NCBI RefSeq assembly: GCF_000203795.2
Contig: NW_006281114.1
Span: forward strand, 372,001 to 436,000
Origin: Batrachochytrium dendrobatidis JAM81
Taxonomy: Eukaryota; Chytridiomycota; Chytridiomycetes; Rhizophydiales
Reading direction: 5' to 3'
DNA length: 64,000 nucleotides
The position numbers were made by a program, and so were the translations under genes. Below the pieces are notes generated by a model. The model did no database searches. It was not told the DNA's origin and saw only the letters and a list, made by a program, of their open reading frames with translations. Positions 33,107 through 45,000 of the stretch are shown piece by piece (position 1 is the first letter of the stretch; each line of letters begins with the position of its first letter).

Positions 33107-35263
33107 TTAAACTCCATAGCGACGCAAAACATTTACAACCTGACTTTCAGAGTCGGTGTTGGCTGTCGAGTACGACATGTATGTAACATAGCTGGTCGAT
33201 CGTGCAAATTGAAGCACTACATTGGCATCACTGCTTCCGAATGTCTTGCCACCAAAGTTTTGGCTAGCAATGACTGGTGTGATACCCATCTTGAAGTACA
33301 ATAAACCAGTTCCTTGAGCTTGAGCATAAGCTGCCTGAACTGCTGCCGTCGTGTATGCACCTGGAGTCGTGTCTGAAGCAAGAGTTGCTCCCACACTTGC
33401 TGGTGCAACAAGAGCATTCACAACATCAACTCGGACACCTGCATTGTATGCTGATGTCAGGACATAGACTGCATTGTCCAATAGACCAGATGCTGTGGCA
33501 GGAAGGGTGTATGTGATTTTCAGATTAGGCATGGCAACTTGCAGTCCACGAATGGCAGCATTGCGAGTATCAATCGATGCTTGGTTAGTCAGAGCTGCAC
33601 CGTCAAGATAAAAGTCGAGCCATGAAATCGAATACGAGTCAATGATGTTCTGGTACTGGTTTTTAAGCTGTGATGGATTGGTGATCACTTGAGCCAATTC
33701 CTGACCATTTGGTCCACCAAGCGACACCATCACGTCACCACCAAAGTTGCGCACCTGCTGGATCTGAGAAAGATACCACGACTCGGGTAGACCATGTGCA
33801 CCTCCCCAACTTGGGTTTGCATTGGCATCAGCAACAATATATCCAAGATTGTACATGTTGGTACCAACCGTTGTGGCCATGGTCACAATGTTTGCAGCAT
33901 TGGCAGCAGTAGTGTCGATGGTTGGAGCAAATACGGTAGATGGCCAGTTGTACAGTCCTGGAATATTTGCAAGTGGGAGTTTGGGTGCAGGAACTGGAGT
34001 TTTTGCAACTGATGCAGACAATTCAAATGGTAGCATGGCAGTAGCAAAATCGTATTTACTTTGTTGGATTCGGCTCGAAGCAAAAAGTGGACCAATCACA
34101 CCATGATCACGATTGATAGACCAGAATGACAGTAGCGAGATCCATGAAGTAGACTGTGCGAATTGGGTCAATTGTGCGGCATCTTCAACACGGAACACTT
34201 CGCCTTGCACATCGTTTACGCCAATCATGGGTGTAACACCAATAGTCACGGATGGGAATATAGGTTTGGCTTGAGCATAGGTGGCTTTGGCAGCTGAGAT
34301 GGCATATCCACCCATTCCAGTTGCTCCGTTTGGTGCTGGTCCAGATCCATAATCCATAGCCATAATATTGACCACATCGATCACCAGTCCGTTGGCGGCA
34401 GCGTTACTCAAGATTGCAACGCCTTCTGCTGTTAAACCACTTGGTAGAACGGGAAGCGTGTATGAAATTTTAATGTTGGGATACAGTTTTTTAATCTGGA
34501 CAAGAGCTTGGGCACGACGAGTGTTGGCAGCACTATTGAACAGTGCACCTCCTTCGATATCAAAGTCGACATAGGTCAGACTATACATGTCAATGACTGA
34601 TTTGTATTCAGCCACCAGGTTATTACTGGATACTAACGCCAATTCTTGTCCTATAATAGAATCGTCACATCCTACTCAAGTTAGTCAAGACGCTTAGATC
34701 AATACAATGCATCAGAATATTGAAATATGATACTTGATATAATTAAAAAATATCAAGCATCATACACCAGGTCCGAAATTATGGAAATATCCAGTATTCC
34801 AAAACAGATGTAGACAGCAACATAGATATAAAAGTCGCGTATAGCCAGTATCAATCTACAGTTTACTACACAATGACTTACCATTAGCACCACCAAACGA
34901 GACAATGACATCACCACCCAACTGTCTTAGTTGGCTAATGTATTGAGAGTAAAAGTTTTGAGCCAGTGGAACCATACCACCCCATGATGCTTTACCACCG
35001 CCATCAGCAGTGATAAATGCAAGCGTAAAGTGTTTGTTTTTGACGGCTGCAGCAGTGCTGGAAATATCAAACGTGGGCCAGAGCAGCACATCGCAGTATG
35101 GCGCGAAAACACGAGATGGCCACGGTGTACTAGTGACTGTTCGGGCCTCAGTCTGCACAAGTGAAATGTCTTCAGTAAAATCAGAGTCCAGTACAGGAAT
35201 GGCACGGGAAAACCCTGCGGTCATAGCAACCGCAAGACAGATGGTTTTGATAAGAGATAGCAT
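33107..35263 (-). CDS. Secreted two-domain GH18 chitinase-like protein, copy 2
   Basis: Two exons (35263-34882, 34650-33107) join to a 641-aa protein identical to copy 1. Between the coding exons I count seven nucleotide differences, all silent and all in exon 2. Exon 1 appears identical. The promoter, including the TATA box, is also duplicated, so both copies are probably expressed in the same way. Domain 1 keeps the catalytic Glu (YVDFDIEGG, 34547-34574), and domain 2 has the same degenerate WLDFYLDGA. Identical protein with silent differences points to recent duplication or ongoing gene conversion under selection. Confidence 0.85.
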
Positions 35264-35405
35264 TATCAGATCGTAGTTGGTGTAGAATGTATATCAAATA
35301 GCAACAGATTGCCAATTAAAAAGGATAGTAGAGGTTTAAAACAGTTTGTAATTAAGCTTTGAGTTGCAAGAGTGATGGGGAGTAAATAGGGCGAATACAG
35401 CTGGG

Positions 35406-35414
35406 TTTATATAG
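35406..35414 (-). promoter_or_regulatory. TATA box of GH18 copy 2
   Basis: The same CTATATAAA, at the same distance from the start codon as in copy 1. Confidence 0.6.
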
Positions 35415-35435
35415 TTTTTGGAATTAAACTTGATA

Positions 35436-36064
35436 CATTTACACAAAGGTTAGATTGGGAAATAATCAAATTTTACAGGATTACCCAATAATGCACAGAT
35501 TACAAGGCTTTTCCGTAATATTTGATAAAATACACAAGCCTATAAACCATAGTTAATCTACATACGCGGGATTCAGAATGCGTTACTTGTTGCGTTTTAG
35601 TTGTTTTGATTTGTGTGATTTTTCAATGGTGCATTATAAGTGAACAATACACCAAAAATCTCACGATAGGATTATGCACAATGACAAGCCATCTTTGCCA
35701 TTACTCGTTATTTGCAGACTAAGCTTTTATTGATTATGTCAGAATATGCTTTTATTTTGACAATGAAATCAGAACTGTAAATAGTGATACTTGGCTATAG
35801 CAAAATAGTTGAGTAAGCCAGACAATGGATTGTTGTGCATTACAGATGTTTATAATTGGATCTTTACAAAGATAACAAGTGAGACTCTGTTCAAAACTGT
35901 AACATTTGTAATGAGTTGATCGATGAAAAGTAAAAGAAACAAGTGGAAACAACCGATTCTCAGTTTCTAGTCTTTCGAGTGCTCGCAGTTTGTCAGTAAT
36001 TGAACACTGCAAGTCGCATGTTTTAGTTTTCTTCTCACCGAAATTCCTTCAATTAATCACCATC
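35436..36064. other. Intergenic between GH18 copy 2 and eIF4E2
   Basis: About 630 bp. This is a divergent promoter region. An 86-codon minus-strand frame at 35752-36012 begins with TTG and has no family match, so I do not call it. Confidence 0.4.
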
Positions 36065-37402
36065 ATGGCAACCAGTCTAGAAACTAGTGTTGTTACAACA
36101 AACAACGATTCTATCCCTGATGAAGATACTCAGGCTTCTAGTCACTCCTCGTCTGAATTCCATGCCTTGCATTACTCTTGGGTTTTTTGGTGTGTCGGTC
36201 GTTTTTTCTTCAATGTTGGAATCCATATTGTCTTGTCATCAGTATGGAGTCTACCATAGTATGGCTACTCTATTTGAGCTGTGTTTTATCTCGTATGGAT
36301 TTACCATTCAATCACTGGCCATTTATATTGTCCAACTAGTCATCCATTCTGTCGGGAGGCACAAGCTGCTACTATTATGCTGCTAGAGCCACGATTTGCT
36401 GACGATCTTGTTATATTTACCAAGCCTATTGGATAGTTGCATTGGTAGTATATTTTACCATTATGGGCATTCGAATTTGTTGCTTAAAGGCTTTGAGCCT
36501 GTAGAAATACACCATCGACTTCAAAGAATGGCAGTTATGATCTATGTTCAATCCTACATTCAATATGATTCATATTTTACTATTAAACCAATGCTGGTTA
36601 ATACTACATTCAATCGGCGTACTAAAGTTGCCTTTGTCTCTGTTGATTTAAATATTAGGTTTATGCACAGATCCCCTGGAGCAAAAATTCAGGACTATAC
36701 CAACGAAATCAAGCATGTCTGTACATTCTCAACTGTGCGTATCTCAATCTTGTTTATTTATTTTAATCCCTAATATGGACTAAACTCTTTCTATTGTTAA
36801 ACATACTCATGACTAGGTTGAAGAGTTTTGGGGTGCTTTTAGTCACATGAAGCGACCTGGAGAGCTTTCCAATATTAGTGATTATCATTTCTTCAAAAAG
36901 GGTATTCGACCTATTTGGGAGGTAAAAGCAATGGAACTGGCTATTCAATTTTAGCATTGATCCGCATCTGATTTTTATATCATCATTTTGATTTTATTGC
37001 ATTATAGGATAACTTGACTGGCGGAAAGTGGATTGTATGTCTCATTCAATGGCATTGTTTTATTTCTATACATCTACTGATGGTTTGACCTTTTTAATCA
37101 TGTAGATTCGACTGAAAAAAGGAATTGCATCTCGGTATTGGGAGGATCTACTTCTTGCCATTGTTGGTGATCAATTCGACGTTGGCGATGAAATCTGTGG
37201 TGCAGTCGTCTCTATTCGCCACAGCGAAGATATTGTCTCACTGTGGAATAAATCCGCCGATGAGGGGCGGATCAATCTTCGTATCCGTGATACTCTCAAA
37301 AGAGTTTTAAGTCTTCCTGCGAATTGTGTAATGGAATACAAGGCACATAAAGCAGCTGTTGCTGACAACTCTAGCTTTAGAAACACAGAAACGTATCGGT
37401 GA
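36065..37402 (+). CDS. EIF4E2: eIF4E homologous protein, 4EHP/eIF4E2 class
   Basis: Five exons (36065-36189, 36659-36734, 36817-36921, 37008-37034, 37106-37402) join in phase to 209 aa. After an acidic/Ser N-terminus the cap-binding fold follows 4EHP closely: HALHYSWVFWFMHRSPGAK, VEEFWGAFSHMKRPGELS, YHFFKKGIRPIWEDN, GGKWIIRLKKGIASRYWEDL, EICGAVVSIRHSEDIVSLWN and RIRDTLKRVLSLP. The distal cap-stacking Trp in IRPIWED is kept. The proximal cap-stacking aromatic (Tyr in human 4EHP) is Phe. 4EHP binds the m7G cap but not eIF4G well, and represses translation. Intron 1 is 469 nt, several times longer than other introns in this gene. Confidence 0.9.
36190..36658 (+). other. Unusually long first intron of eIF4E2
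   Basis: 469 nt with clean GT (GTGTGT) and AG borders. It has no coding continuity with the flanking exons. No snoRNA boxes were clear by eye. Confidence 0.5.
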
Positions 37403-37944
37403 ATCTTGTTTTGACATGACCTATTTGTGGTTAGTTTGAGGATCTGTAATGAATGAGAAGTCGGCCTTTATTGGCATTTTTATTATTAAATAGTAAGCCA
37501 GTTTTGAATGGTCACGTATGGGTTTTTGGCAAGTGTTTTTTAAAGATTCTTTGCAGAAAAGATACAATTTCAAACTGGGCACTATCAGTAATCTGGGCAG
37601 AACGTGAGGAAACAGCGATATATAATGTTAATTTGTCCTACATCAAGCATACATAAACTTTATGTCTTTAATTCAAGTACTGGGAATATGGTTTGTTGAG
37701 CTATTTTGGCAGCTGACATACTATTTCAAGCCATATAACGGTTGCTGACAATTTTCATCTCTCCATTCTCACATCCTTTGTTACCAGCCATAAGTAATTC
37801 AAAAGACAATGCTTTTTAGTGAATTTTTAGTAAATATTATCATTTCATGAAACTGACTTTATTATGCACTGGCATGATTTAGTGCTTCATTTTATATGAA
37901 TACAGCTGAAATACAACGCGCTTGACCTTGAATGAAAAGTCGAA
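37403..37944. other. Intergenic between eIF4E2 and TBC1D13, with repeat fragment
   Basis: About 540 bp. 37835-37908 carries the fragment TCATTTCATGAAACTG..TTTATTATGCA followed by GCTTCATTTTATATGAATAC (37884-37903), the end motif of the dispersed repeats. No gene is supported. Confidence 0.4.
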
Positions 37945-40552
37945 ATGGATCTGAAGAATAGCGATAGGTAGGCAAAAAGTAGCTAATGTGCCACGTATAA
38001 TCTATCCAGCTAGCCATTGCTAGTGACTTTTACAAGTGCTTATATGTATGAGATACTGAAACTAAATTCACTCGAGTTGCAAACAGACATGCACTATTTG
38101 AGTTGTATGTTGGTGCAGTCCGGCTACCTCCTGACAACAACTTTGAAGAATTCAGAACACTGTGTCTAAATGGTAAATGCATATTCAAATAACTACTATC
38201 TAATTACAACTTCAAAAGAAACGAGCAAACATAATTCGTTGAGAATAAACTTTGAATAGGTATACCCGATACAGCAAGTGTTCGACAACAAAGCTGGAAA
38301 TTGCTGCTAGGGTATTTGCCATTCTATAAACGATTAGACTGGCCGCGTATATTACGACAGCAAAGAGGAGCATACTACTCGTTTGTAAATGAGCTGTTGG
38401 GTCAATATAGAACGGATCAAAAAGAGTCGCCATCTGACCAAGACGCCATGTTGGGGTTACCAGATTCAAACGTAAACCAAGATGCAGCCAATGACCATGT
38501 ATGTTTTTAGATTGGACTGTTAATATTGCGAAAAATACATACTGACAACTGTATGATTTCTTAAACGGTTAATGAATGAGATTTAGCCATTAGGCAGTGG
38601 CCAAAGCCCACAACTGTCTATCCATCCAGATGAGATTGCTATTCTCGGTAAGAAAATACTGTTTTTGTCAATACTCGTTCTGTGAATAACCATGAAGCTG
38701 TTTGATCGATTAATCCACGAGTTTATAACTAAACTTGATATTTTTAATAACAGAGCAAATTGATATGGATGCTCGTCGTACTTTACCAGATTTGGCATTT
38801 TTTCAGCTACCAATTCTCAAGTCTAAATTTTCGCCATTAAATCCAATTGCCATTCCAGATACAACCAGCGGGTTTCCTCCAGTGCATTCAGGTCGAGCCT
38901 TGTTTGATTTTTTAGATTCACACAAACATCAGGAAGGGTTTGGAGCAAGACAGCGAGGTGTAAAGCGAACGCATGCATCCAACACTAGCGAGTCTGGCTC
39001 AAATCAAGACACCGTATTGACAGATTTGCATTGGGAAGCTATTGAAAGAATTCTTTTTATATACGCCAAGCTTAATCCAGGAATCGGGTATGTACAAGGC
39101 ATGAACGAGATTCTTGGTTCACTGTACTATGTGATAGCAAACGATCCGGACGAAGAATCAAAAGCCCATGCAGAGGCCGATACATTTTTCCTTTTCACAG
39201 CACTCATGTCGAAATTCCGTGACCATTTCATCCGACATTTGGATAATATGAAGCAACGCTCAAGTATACTATCTAGTTATTCGACTGCGTCCATTGATTC
39301 GTTGACACTGGCAGTGAATTCTGATTCAGAACACGCGCAAGAAACTGGTATTGGAGAGAGCATGAATCGTCTGTTTCGTTTACTAAGTTGGGTGGATCCT
39401 GAACTTTATAGTAATTTGGTAAATGGATTAAAATTGGTAAAAGTTGATATTATTTACTTGCTGTAAACTAACTCTAGACAATATGTTACACTATGCTTTT
39501 AGGTTCGCAAAAAACTCGAGCCAGTGTTTTTCGCATTTAGATGGCTTTCGGTACTCTTTACCCAAGAGTTTCCACTACCAGACGTAATCCGAATATGGGA
39601 TACGCTTTTTGCAGATATCTCTCTTGACATTACAGACTACAGTCACCATCACAGTCGTTTTGAATCAACGCTCTTGTTGGATCAAGATACAAGCATTATA
39701 TCGCATGATCATCATAACAAATCCGAGTTTTTAATCGAGTTTGCTTGCGCCATGATTACAGGCATAAGAAGCGAGCTTCTTTCAACACCCTTTAATGACA
39801 GCCTTAAACTTCTTCAACATTATCCCACCAACGACGTGGAAACTATAATATCCAAGGCATTGGAATACCACACCATATCCGTAGAAACTCCCCAAAAATC
39901 GTTTGGGTTGGGTAACTTATTTCGACGGAAAACGTATGTGGCTACTGGATCAGAGATAAAACCTAATACTGAAGATATCACTGGTGAAAAAATAACATTG
40001 AGTGATCCAGCTTTAAGTATACCGATCATGCCCATGTTTGGTCTTGCGACAATAGCACGTCGATTCACTATACACCATGACGAGCGACATAAACTGGAAT
40101 CGTCTACAACTGACAAAAATAAAAATCTGGAGCCTCCTGAATCCAAGCCTTCATTTCCAACATCTGATGAGATGAATGACGATCCTGATCAATCCAAAAT
40201 GCAACAAGTGTCCGTACCATCCGAGTCAAACTCTAATGCATTGAGTCAGCTTACTGATACAAAAAAGGTTACAATCAAAGGAACCTATCACACTCCCATT
40301 ACATCCAACTTCTTTGCCACGTCAAACCACATCAGCAGTGGTGTATCAAAACTCTTTCAAGCCATGACACCTATCAAAAAATCGCAAGATCAGCTGCCAA
40401 AAATAGCTTATCCAGATCAAAAGGCTAATGTTGCAAAAAATGCTTACATGTCGTGGCGAACCGCTGCATTGCCAGTATTATCTCAACCTGATCAACACGA
40501 AAACAATATTGTATGGCAGCGATCTATATCGATTGATGATGATGACAAATAA
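37945..40552 (+). CDS. TBC1D13: TBC-domain Rab GTPase-activating protein, TBC1D13-like
   Basis: The proposed first exon (37945-37967, MDLKNSD) joins in phase to 38087-38172 and then to an exon starting at 38260. This start is tentative. The TBC domain follows TBC1D13 in order: GIPDTASVRQQSWKLLLGYLP, the Arg-finger motif IDMDARRTLPDL, ERILFIYAKLNPGIGYVQG with the Gln finger, HAEADTFFLFTALM, FFAFRWLSVLFTQEF and DVIRIWDTLFAD. An insertion rich in Ser and His (SHHHSRF) sits before FLIEFACAMI. The C-terminal ~200 residues (39900-40552) are a low-complexity tail absent from human TBC1D13. Both catalytic fingers are present, so it should stimulate Rab GTP hydrolysis. TBC1D13 targets Rab35 in animals. 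The substrate here is unknown. Confidence 0.88.
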
Positions 40553-40724
40553 AGACTTTTCAAGTTGATTGTGGACTGTATGAGTGACAATGTTGAATAG
40601 GATCTAATCATGATGCATTAAAGTTGAATACAAATGTAAAATATGTTGAATAAAAGCAGTTTAATGAGTATACGTTTTGCAATCATTAAGCCTGGCTATT
40701 ATAACCCAGACCAGAGTGAGCCAT

Positions 40725-41531
40725 CTAGTTGTCTTGATGCCAGACACGGTCACGATATGCTTCAACATCGGTTACGTCTACATCTTCATCCAATAAATCC
40801 TCCACAACCTCAGTTTTAGTATCATGCATTAAGTGATGACCGGCATATGTCCATTCACTATCATTAGCAATCATGTCGTCGAGCAGTCCATCCAAGATCT
40901 CGACATTTGAATACGCAGATAAAGTGGAGGTCATCTGGCTCATGGCATGCATCTGCTGATCGTCAGAATGGATAGATGGATAGTCTAAATCTGCCTCGAA
41001 TTCTTCCAATTCCGTGTCATATGAAAGGTATCGATCATTCACATCTTCCACTAATTCCTCTGTCCGAACACTATTATCCTACATACACACCATAACAGAT
41101 TAGACTGACTATTTAAAGCCCAGTACGTTTACAGCAGAAAAGTACATTCAACTTGCATGAAGGATAGATCTTGCACTTGTATCTAAATGATGACCATCCT
41201 GATGCACCATATTCATGGCATGACCATGGTTTCTATCGCTTCCGTCTCGATTGGATGCTGATTTGTTGATATGTGTGGCATCAATAGCCATCTCCACGCC
41301 AAGTGGAATGGCAGGTTCCCATAGTTGTTCTTGCTAATAATAGAGTGGTCAGATATGCATTCGTTTAATAATGAAGCATCACACATTGCAGACTACCTGG
41401 TGTGTGAATAGGTTGTGGATGTCGTTCAGTTGGTCTGATGTAGATTTGGGAATGCAGTCTTTATACCATCCAATTCTGGCAGTAGTTTGTGGAGTCAGAG
41501 AAGGCATCCATGCATACAGTGGAAATGCCAT
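40725..41531 (-). CDS. Unrecognised small acidic protein
   Basis: I do not recognise a family. The start ATG at 41531 opens MAFPLYAWMPSLTPQTTARI, and a GT donor follows LFTHQ near 41396. A second exon (about 41335-41165) gives QEQLWEPAIPLGVEMAIDA and a His/Asp-rich part. A third (about 41080-40725) gives the acidic C-terminus with EELVEDVNDRYLSYDTELEEF and EDLLDEDVDVTDVEAYRDRV. The total is roughly 215-225 aa. It has no signal peptide or membrane span. The clean splice structure and biased composition suggest a real gene. It lies convergent with TBC1D13, 172 bp from its end. Confidence 0.55.
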
Positions 41532-42032
41532 GTTATAATCGTATTCACATAAAATGAAATACTTTTCTATATTTATCTTGTAGTGATGGTCTTGGAATAA
41601 ACAATCGTTGTTAAATATTTCTTTTATTGAAATTCTATTCTAATATCAGATGTGTTCTAGTTTAACATATCTCGGGAATGCAACTGTTGTTTTCATGACT
41701 ACCAAGTATTTGAGTTGGAAAAATGTCAAGGATGTGTGATGACTGATGTCAACATTCATTCAGTAGTTTAAAAACAATATTGTCCAGTAAGATTGATACC
41801 AATCAAGCATGACTGTTTATCATGTATTCTAGTTTAATATTTCATTCTACGTAAATATGGCTGTATTCCAAATTAGCAACTACAAGTTGATGGCTGGAAA
41901 ACATTGAATATCAATCGAATCAATTAGTAGTCCGATTTTAACAAGGGTCATTAATTGGTTTATATTCATCATACTTTATTTTAAATATAAACCGCAACAT
42001 AATGTAATTACAGTGTGTTTTTTAAACTTTCG
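41532..42032. other. Intergenic between the unrecognised gene and KDM5, with repeat copy D
   Basis: About 500 bp, AT-rich. It carries ATGACTACCA at 41695-41704 and the end motif TTCATTCTACGTAAATATGG (41841-41860), in the same order and spacing as in copy B. Confidence 0.45.
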
Positions 42033-45000
42033 TTATTGCTTTGGATGCTGCACTTGCAGTGCATCGTATACAAATGATGAATTTCCATTCAATGTTGATG
42101 GTGTATAGCTCACTGGTGGGTACACATGCGCTACGGGTTGAATGTAGGGTGATATCATGACGGGCTGGTGATATGTAAATGAAGACACGTCGCTTTGTGA
42201 AAGATAAGATGACATATTCACAAGCTGTGGATTATATGTCGTGTGGTGTTGGTTTGATGGTTCATTGCCATGATTGATTTTATAGGTTTGTGGTCGATTC
42301 TTTGCATTGGTCATCTTATCATACGATTCTTGGGACGGCTTTTGTATAGGCATTTCAGAAATATCTTGTATAGGCTGTGCATGCTGGATAACCGCATCGT
42401 TGTGGTCAACATTTTGATACAATAGGATTGACAAATTTGGCTCAGGTTGTGGTAGTATTAGATCTGGAGTATCTGGGAGCAATCCTAGACCCATTTCTGA
42501 ATCAATACCAGATACTGTCAGGCTGTTCCGTGTGCTTGAACCCAAGTTGGAAGATAATGCCGTGTCTGAATGTGGCAAAAATGCTGGTGTGTGAGGCAGG
42601 AGTTCAGATAATGAAGTCACCGAAGGAGGAGTTGGTCTTGGTGTCGGCGGAACAGAACCCAGTGTTTTCTGCAGTGATTCCAACTCAGCGGCTTTGATCT
42701 GATCTGCTCGTTTGACTCCAGGAACACGTACTCGAGAAGATTTGGGCTTTACAATAGGTGTTTTTGTGGCTACTATCAATGCAGACGACTCTTGAGCGAT
42801 TGGCTCATCAACAAGCGGCATTTTCACTGCTGAATCTATCTTGGGGTCAGAAGAAGCAATGTCTATAAAAGAATTATCAGCGGGAAATAGTGAAGCTGCG
42901 CTAGTATTGATCGCAGGTTTAGCAGAATTGGCACAGATTGTGGCATGATTAGTAGAAGCTGATTCAGCAGATATAACGGAAGGATACGAAACTACAGGTT
43001 TTGTTTCTGGTGCAATTTCAGAAACTAAAGCATCAGTGGGTATAGAAACTAATGCAGGGCTAGACCGAGCATCAGACTGTGATGCATCAGACAACTTCAA
43101 TCGAATGGGTAAAGCATTTGTATGTGCTGGAGTTGAACTACCGACCGTATTGCTATATGATGGATGTGCATTTGTAGAAGTGGCTAAATTAACAGAGCTA
43201 GATGATGATGGCAAGAGCGCAGACGCCAAGTGACTAGCAGCATTGGCAGCTGCAATCTGTAATCCACTAAACCTTAGCGTAATCTTTTTGGGTCCGTTGG
43301 TAGCAACAGGGCTGGGAGAAGACACTTTATCTACCAACGCCGTCACGACAGAAAGCCTTTTTTTTGCAGAAAACGTATCCGTTGACTTGCGTGGTCGTTT
43401 CTTATTCTGTAGAGTTGCTTTCAACGGTTGCCTAGTACGGCAGTTGGGACACATGTATTTACTGATCGCTTCAGCTTCTAGCACTGACAATCCAACGCAT
43501 TCAAAATGAAACCATTCGTCACACGTATCGCATCCAATCATGGGCAATTCGTTTCCATTCGGTCTTCGACACAAACAGTACAATCTCGTGGCATTTGTGA
43601 TGGCTTGTACGATTGCAGCATACTTTTCCGGTATATCGATTCCAAATAATACTTGTCTCATGCGTGCAATGTAAACCGAATCTCCAATGGTAGAACCTTC
43701 TGCACACCGCAGAAATTTTCGTACAAGATCGTGATCAATGGGATGAGAGGTTAATGCAGCATCTACGCGTACTCTCCAGGCAGTATACATGTCTACCAAT
43801 GTTTTCAGCAGTCCAGCTTCAACTGGTACAAGTTCAAGATTCTTGGCTTCTGCATTAACAGCAAGCAGCAGTTCCAAAGGCGGTCGTCGATTGGCCCTCT
43901 GGATGGTAAAATCTGAATCACAAACAATACATGCAAAGTGAATGCCATTCTGTATTTCTTTTTTAAAAGTTTTGATACATTGACCATGATACCATGTGTT
44001 GCAGCGATCACATTCAATCATAAATCCACGTTCGTCAGGTTTACGGCAAATGCAGTAACACAAGGGATCGCTTTCGCTATTCAATACAGGTGGAGAGGAC
44101 TCGATGGCTTCAGTAATGAGCTCAATTAATGAGTCGGTAATTTGATGCGATTTACCAACAAATGCTCTACGTGCTCGTATTGTCCATTGATTGGCCTGTG
44201 CAACTGCTTCAGTAACTAATGAAAAATGGGGTGGTGGAAAGGATTGCAGATTACCATCGGCCACCAGCGCCTGTAGTTCATCCATATTGGCCTGATGTGT
44301 TGGCACAGATGTATGACTGTTACGTTTCTGTTGAATTGCATCGATATAAGGCTGTGCACGACTGACCCATGCATGAGCAGACTCGGAAACACTTTGTAGT
44401 TTATCATACACAGTTGAACTAAATCTCTCATTTTTCGAGTCCAACAAAAATTGATCGAGTATATCCAAAGTGATTGTTTTGTCGTTGAGCAGCTGTGTAG
44501 CCCTTACAACCCAGGCTTCGCCTGTTTTGATTTGGTCGCGACACATGGACAAAATAGAGTCAGTGGGAGGAATGCTCAAGTCGATACCTTCCTTGAACAA
44601 CTTTTGCACATTCTCCAATGTCACGCCCTTGGATGAATGGATAGTGCATGAGCATCGGGTCTGCCATGATCGCTGCTTCATCACCAAGTGAATAGCAGAC
44701 TGTTGTAGTGTAGCTACACCTGTTGCTTGGCCAGAGTTGTACGTTGCCTCCAAAGTATCATCCGACACGTTCGGAAGCTCATCTAGCACTTTTTGAGCCA
44801 TGTTACAGTACTCGGTGACTTTGATATACAAAATCTGCAGTAACTTCAACTCGGCAGAATCAAATGCAAGCGTTTTGGACGATTCAAACAAACACTTGAT
44901 ATGGCTCAGAGTGGGTCGATCTGATTTTGTAGTATGCTGGAGCAAGAAATTAGACTTGACAGAGTGTCGTTTAGGTTTGTGGACAACTTGTTTAACGGAA

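Larger units (their letters stand above)
33001..35435. repeat. Tandem duplication unit 2 (GH18 gene with its promoter and 3' flank)
   Basis: The partner of 29820-32223. Its intron is 231 nt against 200 nt in unit 1, because a ~107-nt block (about 34654-34760) replaces the ~76-nt block. Confidence 0.9.
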
